Below the pieces are notes generated by a model. It did not search any database, was not told the DNA's origin, and was given only the letters and a program-made list of their open reading frames with translations. A stretch of DNA of 32,304 nt. It comes from Rhodopirellula sp. Its GTDB lineage: Bacteria; Planctomycetota; Planctomycetia; Pirellulales; Thermoguttaceae. Positions 9,645 to 17,710 of this stretch are shown here, one piece after another (positions within the stretch are counted from its first letter, which is position 1; each line of letters starts with the position of its first letter). The translations under genes and the position numbers were made by a program. Location: the NCBI GenBank assembly GCA_012728855.1, contig JAAYEH010000077.1, positions 1 through 32,304 of the forward strand. Direction: 5' to 3'.

Positions 9645-12600
9645 TCAGGCCGGCGTGGCAGACTGCGCTTCGCTGCGCAGCCGGCGGCGCAGTTTCATCT
9701 CCTCCACCCACGAGTAGATGCACGGCACGATGAACAGCGTGATCAAGGAGATGGCCATGCCGCCCACCGAGGGAATGGCCATCGGCTGCATGATATCGCT
9801 GCCGCGGCCCTGCACCCAAAAGACCGGCATGAGGCCGAGCACGGTCGTGGCCGTGGTCATCAGGCACGGGCGGATCCGCTTCATGCCGGCCTCCACCACG
9901 ATCTCGCGGACCTCCTGGATCGATTGCGGCACGCGCTCATCGAACAATTGCGTCAGGTACGTGGCCATCACCACGCCGTCGTCCTCGGCCACGCCGAACA
10001 GGGCGATGAACCCGACCCACACCGCCACGCTCAGGTTGAACCCGTAGAACAAGAGCATCAAGAACCCGCCCGATGCGGAAACAAAAACGCCGGCGAACAC
10101 CAGCAAGGCCACCCACCAGCGGTTGAAACCCATGTAGAGCAGCACGAAGTCCAACAAGAGACAGATGGGAATGAGCAGTTTGAGCCGGTTCATCGCCCGC
10201 ACCTGGTTCTCATACTGTCCGGCCCATTGGAGATAGTAGCCCTTGGGAAGCCGGAACTCGCCGCTACGGATTTTGGCGGCGACCAGGGCCTGGGCGTCTT
10301 CCACGACGCTCACCTCGTCGCGGTCGCGGGTGTTCATGGTCACATAGCCCACCAGCAGCGTGTTTTCGCTCTTGATCTCCTGGGGACCGAGCGTGTAGTG
10401 GACCTCGGCTACCTGATTGATGGGGATATGGGCGCCGTCGGCCGCCGGCACGAGCACCCGCTGGAGTTCCTCGAGGTTATCGCGGAGTTCGCGCGGGTAG
10501 CGGACGCGGATCGGGTAGCGCTCGCGCCCTTCCACCGACGTCGTGAGGTTCTCGCCGCCGATGGCGATCTCGATCACGTCCTGCACGTCGCGGATGCTCA
10601 CGCCGTAGCGGGCGAGCTTCTCGCGGTCGATGCGGTACTCCAGGTAGGGCTTGCCCACGATCCGGTCCGCCACCACATCGGTGGCGCCGGGGACTTCTTT
10701 GAGGATCTTCTCCAATTCGAGCCCGACCTGCTCGATCTCACCCAGATCGGAACCAAAAATCTTCACGCCCATCATCGCCCGGAAGCCGCTCTGGAGCATG
10801 ACGATGCGTGTCTGGATCGGTTGCAGCCAGCTCGGCAGCACGCCGGGGATGTCGGTCTTTTTTCGCAACTCCGCCAGGATCTCGTCCTTAGTGATAGTCC
10901 GCTCTTGGGGCCAGATCCAGCGCAGCGGCGGTCTGGTCCACTCCGGCCAGCCGTCGTAGAACCGCTGGACCTTGACCGTCCGCCACTGGTCCTCCGGCTT
11001 CAACAGCACGATCGTCTCGATCATGCCGATGGGAGCCGGGTCGAGCGCCGATTCCACCCGGCCCGCCTTGCCCACCACGCTCTGGACCTCCGGCACGGTC
11101 CGCATCGCCATATTCTGCTGCGACATCGACTCGACTACCGCGGAGAGCGACCCCGCGGGCACGAGCGACGGCATATAGAGGAACGAACCTTCGTCCAGCG
11201 GCGGCATGAACTCGCGGCCCAATCCCGGCAGCTTGTGCTTCATCCAGCTCCACGGCTTCCAGTGGTTCACGTTCACTCCAACCTGGGCCAACCCGGCCTC
11301 CACGGGCCAGGTCGCCTTACCCCAGCCAAACCAGATGGTAAATCCCATGAGCACCAGGGCCGCCGGTATGCTGAGGAAAGTACGCTTGTTGCGGAGAACC
11401 CAGCGGAGAGTCGGCACGTAGACCCGCAGGATGCCGCGCGAAACCACGTTCTCTTCCAGCGGCAGGAGCCGCTCGCGGCCCATGCGGTAGACCAACAGGA
11501 CGGTCATGACCCCAATTGCCCCGGCAACGATCCAACCGCGGAAGGCCGGCGCCGACGAATCGAAGAAGAACGTGCGGAAAGCCAGGCCGGCAATGAACGT
11601 CATCAGCCCGCCGGCCGCCAACCCGACCAGCAGGCTTCTCTGCCGGTTCCATCGGATAGGCTTCAGAAGGTAATAGCTCAGCAGCGGCACCACCGTAATG
11701 GAAAGGATGGCGGATGCGGCGATGGCAAAGGTCTTGGTGTAGGCCAGCGGCGCGAAGAGCTTTCCTTCCTGGCCGGTCAGGGCGAAGACGGGGATGAAGG
11801 AAATGACGGTGTTCGACACGGCAACGACAATCGCTGTACCTACCTCGAAAGCGCCCTCCTCGACGCACTGGTAATAGCTTTTCGAGCCGTCGTTTTTCGC
11901 GACGTGGCGGTAGATGTTCTCCGTCATGATCAGGCCCATGTCGGCCACGTCGCCGATAGCGATGGCCAGGCCGGCCAGCGACATGATGTTGGAGTCGACG
12001 CCCAGCAGGTACATCGCCAGAAAAGACATTCCCATCGACAAGGGGAGCGTGCTCACGATTGCCAGCGAGCTTCGCAGGTGCAGAAGGAACACGAAGACGA
12101 CCAGCGCCCCTACGATCAATTCCTGGGTGAGGGCCTCTTTGAGCGTGTCCATCGTTTCATGGATGATGTCGGTGCGGTCGTAGAAGGAGACGACCTTGAC
12201 CTTGGCGATCCGCCCGTCGGGAAGCTTTTTGGTAGGCAATCCCGGCGAGATCTGGTCGATCCGCTCTTTGACCCGCTCGATGACCTTCAGCGGGTTCTCG
12301 CCGTAGCGCATCACCACGACGCCACCCACGGCTTCCACCCCTTCTTTATCCAGTGTGCCGCGGCGGAACTCGGGGCCGAGGCTCACCGTGGCTACGTTCT
12401 TGATGTAAAGCGGCGTGCCTTCCCGGGCGCGGAGGACGACGTTCTCCAAGTCGGCCGGCTTCTTGACGAACCCCACGCCGCGGATAAAGAACTCAACCTG
12501 GTTGATCTCGATCGCCTTGGCGCCCACGTCGATGTTCGACCGGCGCACGGCCTCGGTGATCTCCGGGAGCGTCACGCCGTGGGCACGCATCTTCACCGGA

Positions 12601-13169
12601 TCGACGTCGATCTGATACTGCTTCACGTGCCCACCGATGGATGCCACCTCGGAAACACCCTCGACGGCGTTGAGCTGGTAGCGAATGTACCAGTCCTGCA
12701 GCGACCGCAACTCCGCCAGATCAAAGCCCTCGCCCTCCACGGTGTACCAGAAAATCTGCCCCAGCGCGGTGGCATCGGGCCCGAGCACCGGCTCCACGTC
12801 GGCGGGGAGCTGCCTCCGCGCAACGCTCAGCCGCTCCAGCACCCGGCTTCGCGCCCAGTAGTAATCGATCTGGTCGTGGACGATCACGAACACCATCGAG
12901 AAGCCGAAACCCGACATGGAGCGGATCACCTTCACGCCCGGCGTGCCCTGCAGCGCCACGGTCAAGGGATAGGTGACCTGGTCGTCGACGTCCTGGGGAC
13001 TGCGTCCCGGCCATTCCGCCACCACGATCACCTGCTTTTCGCCGATGTCGGGGATGGCGTCGATGGGGATGTTCGCCAGTGCGTACCAGCCCCCGCCCAT
13101 CACCGCCAGCACGGCGATCGCCACGAGCAGTGGATTGTTCAAACACCAGCGGATGATTGTGTTGACCAT
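9645..13169 (-). CDS. cusA: CusA/CzcA-family heavy-metal RND efflux pump, copper/silver type
   Basis: This is the inner-membrane proton-driven pump of a CusCBA-type system, 1174 residues. The N-terminus (NNPLLVAIAVLAVMGGGWYA, then PIDAIPDIGEKQV) and the TM4 motif GDVADMGLIMTEN are typical of heavy-metal RND pumps. D410 and E417 match the proton-relay acidic pair of E. coli CusA (D405/E412) with the same spacing. Three methionines align with CusA's metal-binding triad: M666 (in LYMPS), M716 (in PIGM) and M791 (in IVML), which points to Cu(I)/Ag(I) and not Zn/Co. It is longer than E. coli CusA (about 1047) because of two extra hydrophobic segments near 512-531 and 544-563, plus about 25 extra residues between M716 and M791. 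It lies 219 bp downstream of cusB, likely in the same transcription unit. Confidence 0.93.
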   Translation of the reverse strand: MVNTIIRWCLNNPLLVAIAVLAVMGGGWYALANIPIDAIPDIGEKQVIVVAEWPGRSPQDVDDQVTYPLTVALQGTPGVKVIRSMSGFGFSMVFVIVHDQIDYYWARSRVLERLSVARRQLPADVEPVLGPDATALGQIFWYTVEGEGFDLAELRSLQDWYIRYQLNAVEGVSEVASIGGHVKQYQIDVDPVKMRAHGVTLPEITEAVRRSNIDVGAKAIEINQVEFFIRGVGFVKKPADLENVVLRAREGTPLYIKNVATVSLGPEFRRGTLDKEGVEAVGGVVVMRYGENPLKVIERVKERIDQISPGLPTKKLPDGRIAKVKVVSFYDRTDIIHETMDTLKEALTQELIVGALVVFVFLLHLRSSLAIVSTLPLSMGMSFLAMYLLGVDSNIMSLAGLAIAIGDVADMGLIMTENIYRHVAKNDGSKSYYQCVEEGAFEVGTAIVVAVSNTVISFIPVFALTGQEGKLFAPLAYTKTFAIAASAILSITVVPLLSYYLLKPIRWNRQRSLLVGLAAGGLMTFIAGLAFRTFFFDSSAPAFRGWIVAGAIGVMTVLLVYRMGRERLLPLEENVVSRGILRVYVPTLRWVLRNKRTFLSIPAALVLMGFTIWFGWGKATWPVEAGLAQVGVNVNHWKPWSWMKHKLPGLGREFMPPLDEGSFLYMPSLVPAGSLSAVVESMSQQNMAMRTVPEVQSVVGKAGRVESALDPAPIGMIETIVLLKPEDQWRTVKVQRFYDGWPEWTRPPLRWIWPQERTITKDEILAELRKKTDIPGVLPSWLQPIQTRIVMLQSGFRAMMGVKIFGSDLGEIEQVGLELEKILKEVPGATDVVADRIVGKPYLEYRIDREKLARYGVSIRDVQDVIEIAIGGENLTTSVEGRERYPIRVRYPRELRDNLEELQRVLVPAADGAHIPINQVAEVHYTLGPQEIKSENTLLVGYVTMNTRDRDEVSVVEDAQALVAAKIRSGEFRLPKGYYLQWAGQYENQVRAMNRLKLLIPICLLLDFVLLYMGFNRWWVALLVFAGVFVSASGGFLMLLFYGFNLSVAVWVGFIALFGVAEDDGVVMATYLTQLFDERVPQSIQEVREIVVEAGMKRIRPCLMTTATTVLGLMPVFWVQGRGSDIMQPMAIPSVGGMAISLITLFIVPCIYSWVEEMKLRRRLRSEAQSATPA

Positions 13170-13199
13170 GGGAATGTCCTCGCATCCAACAGCGCAGTT

Positions 13200-13234
13200 C
13201 TTAGATCTTAGTACTTAGGTCTTAGACCTTAGAA
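13200..13234. repeat. Five-unit 7-nt array (CTTAGNN)
   Basis: CTTAG occurs at 13200, 13207, 13214, 13221 and 13228, exactly every seven bases, with two variable bases between. It lies just upstream of the cusA start. An inverted companion array (CTAAGNN) follows at 13266-13284. CTTAGACCTT at 13221-13230 and AAGGTCTAAG at 13261-13270 are perfect inverted complements, so the pair can form a stem with a 30-base loop. Confidence 0.85.
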
Positions 13235-13265
13235 AGCGAAGCAGCTCGACGCTCCAAGCCAAGGT

Positions 13266-13388
13266 CTAAGTTCTAAGCTCTAAGAGCCTATCCCAGAACC
13301 GCGTCGGAAGAAGGGGACAGGCACATTTTGCTCCGAAGACTCCGCAAAATGAGCCAGTCCCCAGCGGTTTTGGGATAGGCTCTAAGTT
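13266..13388. repeat. Inverted 7-nt array (CTAAGNN) interrupted by a palindromic element
   Basis: CTAAG occurs at 13266, 13273 and 13280, and again at 13382 after the palindromic element at 13285-13381. Removing the element with one CTAAG copy joins the two sides into a continuous 7-nt periodic array. The array ends at the cusB stop codon (13389-13391). Confidence 0.75.
13285..13381. mobile_element. 97-bp MITE-like palindromic element with 5-bp flanking direct repeats
   Basis: The ends are inverted repeats: AGCCTATCCCAGAACCGC on the left and its complement, with one mismatch, on the right (ending TGGGATAGGCT). Inside is a second inverted pair, GGGGACAGGCACATTTTGC against GCAAAATGAGCCAGTCCCC, with two mismatches around a short centre. 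The whole element could fold into one long hairpin. It carries no gene. CTAAG flanks it on both sides (13280-13284 and 13382-13386), as expected for a target-site duplication. Similar palindromes with GGGGACAGGCACATTTTGC are, from memory, frequent between genes in planctomycete genomes. Confidence 0.75.
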
Positions 13389-15101
13389 CTACTCCCCGTG
13401 CCCCGCGTGCTCCCCGCCCAGCTTCTTCAGCACCGCGTCCGGCTCCTTTTTGACCTTCCCCTCGCATCCCTTGCAGCAGAGAAAGACGGCCCGATTGCCG
13501 ACCATCATCTTGTAGGGCTTGCCCATCGAGCCCAGCAGTGCGTCGGTGACGGGGCAGGTTTTCTGGGCCTTGGCCGCCTCGCGGTCCTCCGGCGGGAGTT
13601 TGTCGAGGTTGGCCAGCATCTTGGCGTCGGGCTCCTTCGGCTTGGCCGGCGGCGCGCCGTGGCCCTCGTGGCCGGTTCCGCCCATCGAGCCGTGCGGATA
13701 CAACAGGCTCGGCTTGCCGGTGACCTGGAACTGCGAATCGATCAGGAAATTGCCGCGCACCACCACGCGGTCCCCCTCCTTGAGCCCGGAGACGACGGGG
13801 AACCAATCGCCGGCTCGCGGACCGAGTTTCGGCTCCACCAGCCGGTAGATTCCTGGCTCGACCTCGACATAGACCAATTGGCGGCGGCCCGTGGTCAGAA
13901 CGGCTTCGGCGGGCAGGGCCAGCACGTGCGGATGCTCCTCCGCGCCGCTGCGTTCTCCCGGCACCCGCTCCAAGGGCATGTTGCAGACGCCGCAGTCGCC
14001 CGGCTGATCGCTGACCACGTAGGGGTGCATCGGGCAGACGTATTTCCCTTCCAGACCGCTCGAGGCGGGCGTACCGTCGGGCAGGATCGCTGTCCGCAGC
14101 AGCGCTTCGGCGTACATGCCTGGCTTCAGTTGTCCCGCGGGGTTCTCCAGGACCACGCGAACCTGGACGGTGCGGGTCGTCTTGTTCAACAGTGGCTCGA
14201 TGAATCCCACCACGCCCGCCAGCCGGCCATTGGGCTGGCTCTCCAGGATTACTTCTACCGGCTGCCCCGGTTTGACCCACGACAACTCCGACTCGTAAAC
14301 CTCCAGGACCAACCAGACATGGCTCAAGTCGGCAATGTCGTAAAGCGGATCACCCTGCTTGACGTACTCTCCTTCGCGGACATACTTCTCGATGATCGTG
14401 CCACCGATCGGCGCATAGACAGTCATCTGAGTCTGCGACTTGCCGGTCCGCGCAAGCTCATCGAGCTGCGCGTCCGTGATGCCCCAAAGCTGCAGCCGCT
14501 TGCGTGCCGCCGCCGAGAGCGACACGGTCAAGACTTGCCGGCCGCTCTGGCGGAGTTCCTGCTCGCGGCGGTGGGCCGTCAAGAACTCTTCTTGTGCCGA
14601 GACCAACTCGGGACTGTAGATGCTCACCAGGTGCTCACCCTTGCGGACCGGCGTGCCCGGAAAGTCGGCATACACCTCATCCGCGCGGCCGTCGATCCAG
14701 GCGGCGATCTTTGACACGCGAGTCTCGTCCAATTCCACCCGGCCGACCGTGCGGAGATCCTTGAATAGCTTGTGGCGTTTCAGCTCCGCCGTGGCCACGC
14801 GAGCCATCATGCGGGCCTGCTCGCTCAGCTTCAATTGCGTCGCCGGCTGATCCCCGCCGGTATCTTCCTCGACGGGCGTCAGGTCCATGCCGCACAGCGG
14901 GCAGAGGTCGAAATGGTCCATGCGGATCTGCGGATGCATCGAGCAGGTCCAGACCTGCGGCTTCTCGGCGCCGGCAACCGGCGTCGCTTGTGAGCCCGCG
15001 CTGCCGGCAGTGTTCTTCTCGGTAAAAAACCAGGTTGCGGCCGCCCCCAGGGCCAACCCCAACCCCAACGCAAGCGTGGCAAAAGTTCGAATCTTCCTCA
15101 T
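13389..15101 (-). CDS. cusB: CusB-type RND periplasmic adaptor with three Cys/Met metal-binding modules
   Basis: This is the membrane-fusion adaptor linking the CusA pump to an outer-membrane channel, 570 residues from the ATG at 15101. That start follows GAGGAGA and is preferred over an upstream ATG at 15242 because it places the signal/anchor segment (about 7-26) at the N-terminus. A heavy-metal-binding module, CSMHPQIR...CPLCGMDL, lies at 51-77. The core adaptor (YADFPGTPVRKGEHLVSIYS and following hairpin and barrel) occupies about 90-340. A second module, CPMHPYVV...CGVCNMPL, interrupts near 354-380. The C-terminal end carries a YHS/TRASH-like module with C516 and C542-C543-x-x-C546, then a His-rich tail. 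Adaptors usually have none or one such module; three suggests strong periplasmic capture of Cu/Ag. It is the second gene of the minus-strand operon. Confidence 0.92.
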   Translation of the reverse strand: MRKIRTFATLALGLGLALGAAATWFFTEKNTAGSAGSQATPVAGAEKPQVWTCSMHPQIRMDHFDLCPLCGMDLTPVEEDTGGDQPATQLKLSEQARMMARVATAELKRHKLFKDLRTVGRVELDETRVSKIAAWIDGRADEVYADFPGTPVRKGEHLVSIYSPELVSAQEEFLTAHRREQELRQSGRQVLTVSLSAAARKRLQLWGITDAQLDELARTGKSQTQMTVYAPIGGTIIEKYVREGEYVKQGDPLYDIADLSHVWLVLEVYESELSWVKPGQPVEVILESQPNGRLAGVVGFIEPLLNKTTRTVQVRVVLENPAGQLKPGMYAEALLRTAILPDGTPASSGLEGKYVCPMHPYVVSDQPGDCGVCNMPLERVPGERSGAEEHPHVLALPAEAVLTTGRRQLVYVEVEPGIYRLVEPKLGPRAGDWFPVVSGLKEGDRVVVRGNFLIDSQFQVTGKPSLLYPHGSMGGTGHEGHGAPPAKPKEPDAKMLANLDKLPPEDREAAKAQKTCPVTDALLGSMGKPYKMMVGNRAVFLCCKGCEGKVKKEPDAVLKKLGGEHAGHGE

Positions 15102-15310
15102 GTGCTTCTCCTCAAGAACCCTCCCCCGATCTGCCAAGACGGCAAGAATCGCGGTGGAGGGGCAATTCATGGAAATCAGGCCGATAGGCGCCGAGGCACT
15201 CGACACGGCCAATTCTCTGCCAGACTGCGCGCAACGTTGCACAATCCGCGGCGCAACGAAGGGGTCACCGGCGCTACCTACAGCGCGCAGTATCCCTCAG
15301 CAACAGAGGC

Positions 15311-15790
15311 TTAGCACTGAAATGTGCAATAGAGAGCACAGAGTTCCGCGGCAGAAACCGGTCCGGCGACCGGCTCCGGGACTCCTCGGCCCCTTGTCGC
15401 GTGCAAATCGCGCGACAGCGCGCGGGATGATTCAGCCGACAGAAGCAGGATCGGACTGCGGACTTCCACCACGGTGCGAGTTGTTTCCGCGGGCGACTGC
15501 CCGCTCGCGCATCGGCAGATCTCGAAGCCTGTCGAGCCTGGCCGGTTCTCGGGAACTCCCTTCCGGCAGCAAGGCTTCCGCGATTCGACCGGCCTGACAT
15601 GCCCGCAGCGGCAGCGGCAATCACCAGATTGGCAACAGCCGCGACCTTCGGCGGCGACCGTCGACCCGCGCATCCAGCACCCATCATTCCCACCCATTGC
15701 CGATAGCCAGGGCGTACACACCGCTACCAGCCAGACCCCAACCTGGCCTGCAAGCTGTGCAGCTCTAAATATCGGTGAATAAGTAGTCAT
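15311..15790 (-). CDS. Small Cys-rich, probably exported protein at the head of the cus operon
   Basis: 159 residues from the ATG at 15790. It begins with a moderately hydrophobic segment (VGVWLVAVCTPWLSAMGG) that may be a signal peptide. It contains 14 cysteines in clusters: GCCQSGDCRCRC, KPCC, EICRC, and a tail ELCALYCTFQC. Not assigned to a named family. Cys clusters and position just upstream of cusB, on the same strand, suggest a role in metal binding or sensing; this is inference. The start is favoured because a good promoter (15844-15871) lies at the right distance; an alternative start is the ATG at about 15697 (MGGNDG). A long spacer (209 bp) separates it from cusB. Confidence 0.55.
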   Translation of the reverse strand: MTTYSPIFRAAQLAGQVGVWLVAVCTPWLSAMGGNDGCWMRGSTVAAEGRGCCQSGDCRCRCGHVRPVESRKPCCRKGVPENRPGSTGFEICRCASGQSPAETTRTVVEVRSPILLLSAESSRALSRDLHATRGRGVPEPVAGPVSAAELCALYCTFQC

Positions 15791-15843
15791 TCGTGGATGG
15801 ACGTGTGGGCTTGAGCCCAAAAACAGTGCTGCTATCTACCGCT

Positions 15844-15871
15844 ATTCTATACTCTACGCGAGGGATGTCCA
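15844..15871 (-). promoter_or_regulatory. Candidate sigma-70 promoter for the Cys-rich gene/cusBA
   Basis: On the minus strand, TGGACA is followed by a 16-base spacer and TAGAAT; each hexamer matches 5 of 6 consensus positions. Transcription would start about 45 bases before the ATG at 15790. Confidence 0.45.
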
Positions 15872-15897
15872 GCCAGATCGTTCGTCCGCGACCTCGC

Positions 15898-15920
15898 ACT
15901 TGAATCATTGGTTTTCAAGT
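15898..15920. promoter_or_regulatory. Inverted repeat between divergent cus genes, possible operator
   Basis: ACTTGAA (15898-15904) and TTCAAGT (15914-15920) are perfect complements with a 9-base centre. It lies just upstream of the minus-strand promoter candidate and between the divergently transcribed Cys-rich gene/cusBA and cusC. No regulator gene is nearby in the window. The rest of the 342-bp spacer (15791-16132) shows no gene. Confidence 0.3.
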
Positions 15921-16132
15921 CGTCTTTCTTCGCCACCGAGCCGAAACCGGCTGGTTTTTCTGGTAATCCCGGTCGTGCGGGAGGTGACGAAAGTAGTGAA
16001 GAACAAGATCGGGGGGCCCGATGGTAGACAAGGGCCACGGCACGGGCTGACCGAAGTTCGCGATTTCTTGCCCCAGGTGAGCCCACCGTGGCTGGCTGTC
16101 CCCCAACAGACAATCACACTGAGGATCTTGAC

Positions 16133-17545
16133 ATGAAAGTCTGTTCAATCAGTCGATGCTGGGGGATGCCCTTCTTGGTCTTGGCAGCATGGGCCAGCCA
16201 ATTCACGCCGGACGCTCTTGTTAGGGCGGCCGAGTTCTCGCCTATTGTAGGCCCGCAACTTGTCGCACGTGCGGAGGGCTCGTCGCAGCCGATTGCGCCC
16301 TTGCCGCCGACTCCATCTACCCACCGACCGGTAGTCGAACGGGGCCTGTTCGCCGGGCAGAGCGAATTGTCGCTGGAGCAGCTTGTGCTGGCCGTGGAGG
16401 CCCGCAACCCATCGCTCCAAGCGGCTGCTGCCGTCTGGCGTGCGGCCGCGGCGCGCTATCCGCAGGTGATATCCCTGAAAGATCCGATGTTCGCATTCAT
16501 GCTGGCGACGGCCAACGTGGGCGCCAACGAAGGCGAAGCCGGCTATCTGCTTGAGGTCAGCCAGGAGGTGCCCTGGTTCGGCAAAAGACGTTTGCGGGGA
16601 CAGCAGGCGCTGGCCGAGGCCGGTGCCGCGCGGAGCGAGACGGGCGACGTGCGGCTGCAATTGGCGGAGGCCGCACGCATCGCCTTTTCCAGCTACTATC
16701 TCGCCGACCGGCTCGCGGCGGTCAATGCCGATACCAGCCGCCTGCTCGACGAATTCCTGCTGGTGGCCAGACAGCGATACGAGGTTGGCCAAACGACCCA
16801 GCAGGATCTGCTGCAGGCGGAACTCGAACTGGCGCAGTTGCACAGCCGGCGGGCCGAGTTTCGACGCGACGTTGGAGTGGCGACGGCCCGCATCAATACG
16901 CTGCTCCACCAGCCGCCCGGCTGCCCATTGCCTCCCCCGCCTCGGAATCTCGCGGTGCCCGAGCCGCCCTCTTCGCCGGAGCCGCTGCACGCTCTTGCTC
17001 TGCAATCTCGCCCCGATCTGGCGGCGCAGGCGGCGCGGATCCAGGCCCGGCAGGCGGCGCTGGCGCTGGCATGTAAGGAATACTATCCCGACATGGAACT
17101 CATCGGCCGCTACGATGCGACCATGGAAGACGAGGCCATGCGGCCCATGGTCGGCATGGCTTTCAACGTGCCCATTCAACTCCAGCGACGTAGCGCGGCG
17201 GTCCGCGAGGCAACCGCCCGCATCCAGCAGGAAACCGCCGAGTACCAGAACCGGGTCAACCAGGCCCGGTACGATGTCCAGGCAGCCTATGAACGGCTCG
17301 TCCAGGGCCGCGCAATCCTTCGGCTTTACAGCGATCGCATCCTTCCCGCCGCCGAACAGAACATCGAGGCGGCCCTGGCCAACTACACCACCGGTAACAT
17401 CGATTTCCTCCGCCTGCTGGATGCGGAACGCCAGCTCAACAACCAGCGGGAGGCGTACCACTCGACTGTCGCCGAATATCATCAGCGACTTGCCGAACTC
17501 CAGCGGGCCGTGGGCGGCGCTCTGCCGATGCCGGAGATTCGCTGA
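16133..17545 (+). CDS. cusC: CusC/TolC-family outer-membrane efflux channel
   Basis: 470 residues from the ATG at 16133, preceded by GAGG about 8 bases upstream. An N-terminal signal peptide (about 1-33) is followed by a Pro/Ser-rich linker, then the outer-membrane efflux (OEP) fold: LSLEQLVLAVEARNPSL, the EVPWFGKRRLRG turn, the long helices with RYEVGQTTQQDLLQAELELA, and the second half with RILPAAEQNIEAALANYTTGNIDFLRLLDAERQL, which are typical of TolC/CusC proteins. It would form the trimeric outer channel docking with CusB/CusA. It is encoded divergently from cusBA instead of in one operon, so coordinated expression would depend on the shared spacer. No lipobox cysteine was seen at the signal cleavage region, unlike E. 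coli CusC. Confidence 0.88.
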   Translation: MKVCSISRCWGMPFLVLAAWASQFTPDALVRAAEFSPIVGPQLVARAEGSSQPIAPLPPTPSTHRPVVERGLFAGQSELSLEQLVLAVEARNPSLQAAAAVWRAAAARYPQVISLKDPMFAFMLATANVGANEGEAGYLLEVSQEVPWFGKRRLRGQQALAEAGAARSETGDVRLQLAEAARIAFSSYYLADRLAAVNADTSRLLDEFLLVARQRYEVGQTTQQDLLQAELELAQLHSRRAEFRRDVGVATARINTLLHQPPGCPLPPPPRNLAVPEPPSSPEPLHALALQSRPDLAAQAARIQARQAALALACKEYYPDMELIGRYDATMEDEAMRPMVGMAFNVPIQLQRRSAAVREATARIQQETAEYQNRVNQARYDVQAAYERLVQGRAILRLYSDRILPAAEQNIEAALANYTTGNIDFLRLLDAERQLNNQREAYHSTVAEYHQRLAELQRAVGGALPMPEIR

Positions 17546-17566
17546 CGGCGTCTGCCAACCGCGCAT

Positions 17567-17710
17567 GGTCCTCGCCGAGCGAAGAACCGCTGGGGAAAGC
17601 CGATCGTCCGCTTTCTGCCGGCGGTGAGCAACAAAGCGGCGAACTCCATCCGGGCCACGATTCGTTCGTGGCGTTTGGGAGCGACCCGCGACAACCTCTA
17701 CTTGCCTTGA
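17567..17710 (+). pseudogene. C-terminal remnant of a group II intron-type reverse transcriptase/maturase
   Basis: The plus frame ending at the TGA at 17708 reads PRRAKNRWGKPIVRFLPAVS followed by NKAANSIRATIRSWRL. This closely matches the segment near the maturase domain of bacterial group II intron and retron-like reverse transcriptases (family pattern: FLGYTFxPRRAKNRxGKxxxxFxPAxSNKAxxAIRxxxRxW). Nothing of the polymerase domain lies upstream, where cusC ends at 17545, and the homology stops within about 10 residues after RSWRL. It is therefore a broken fragment. Its end overlaps the last codons of the minus-strand BNR gene by 13 bases. Confidence 0.75.

Noticed and set aside
9924..13211. 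1095-codon plus-strand open frame
   Set aside because: Antisense of cusA with His/Asp/Arg-rich nonsense composition; cusA has clear family motifs throughout.
15102..15242. 47-residue N-terminal extension of cusB from an ATG at 15242
   Set aside because: It would bury the signal segment; the ATG at 15101 has a strong ribosome site and gives normal topology.
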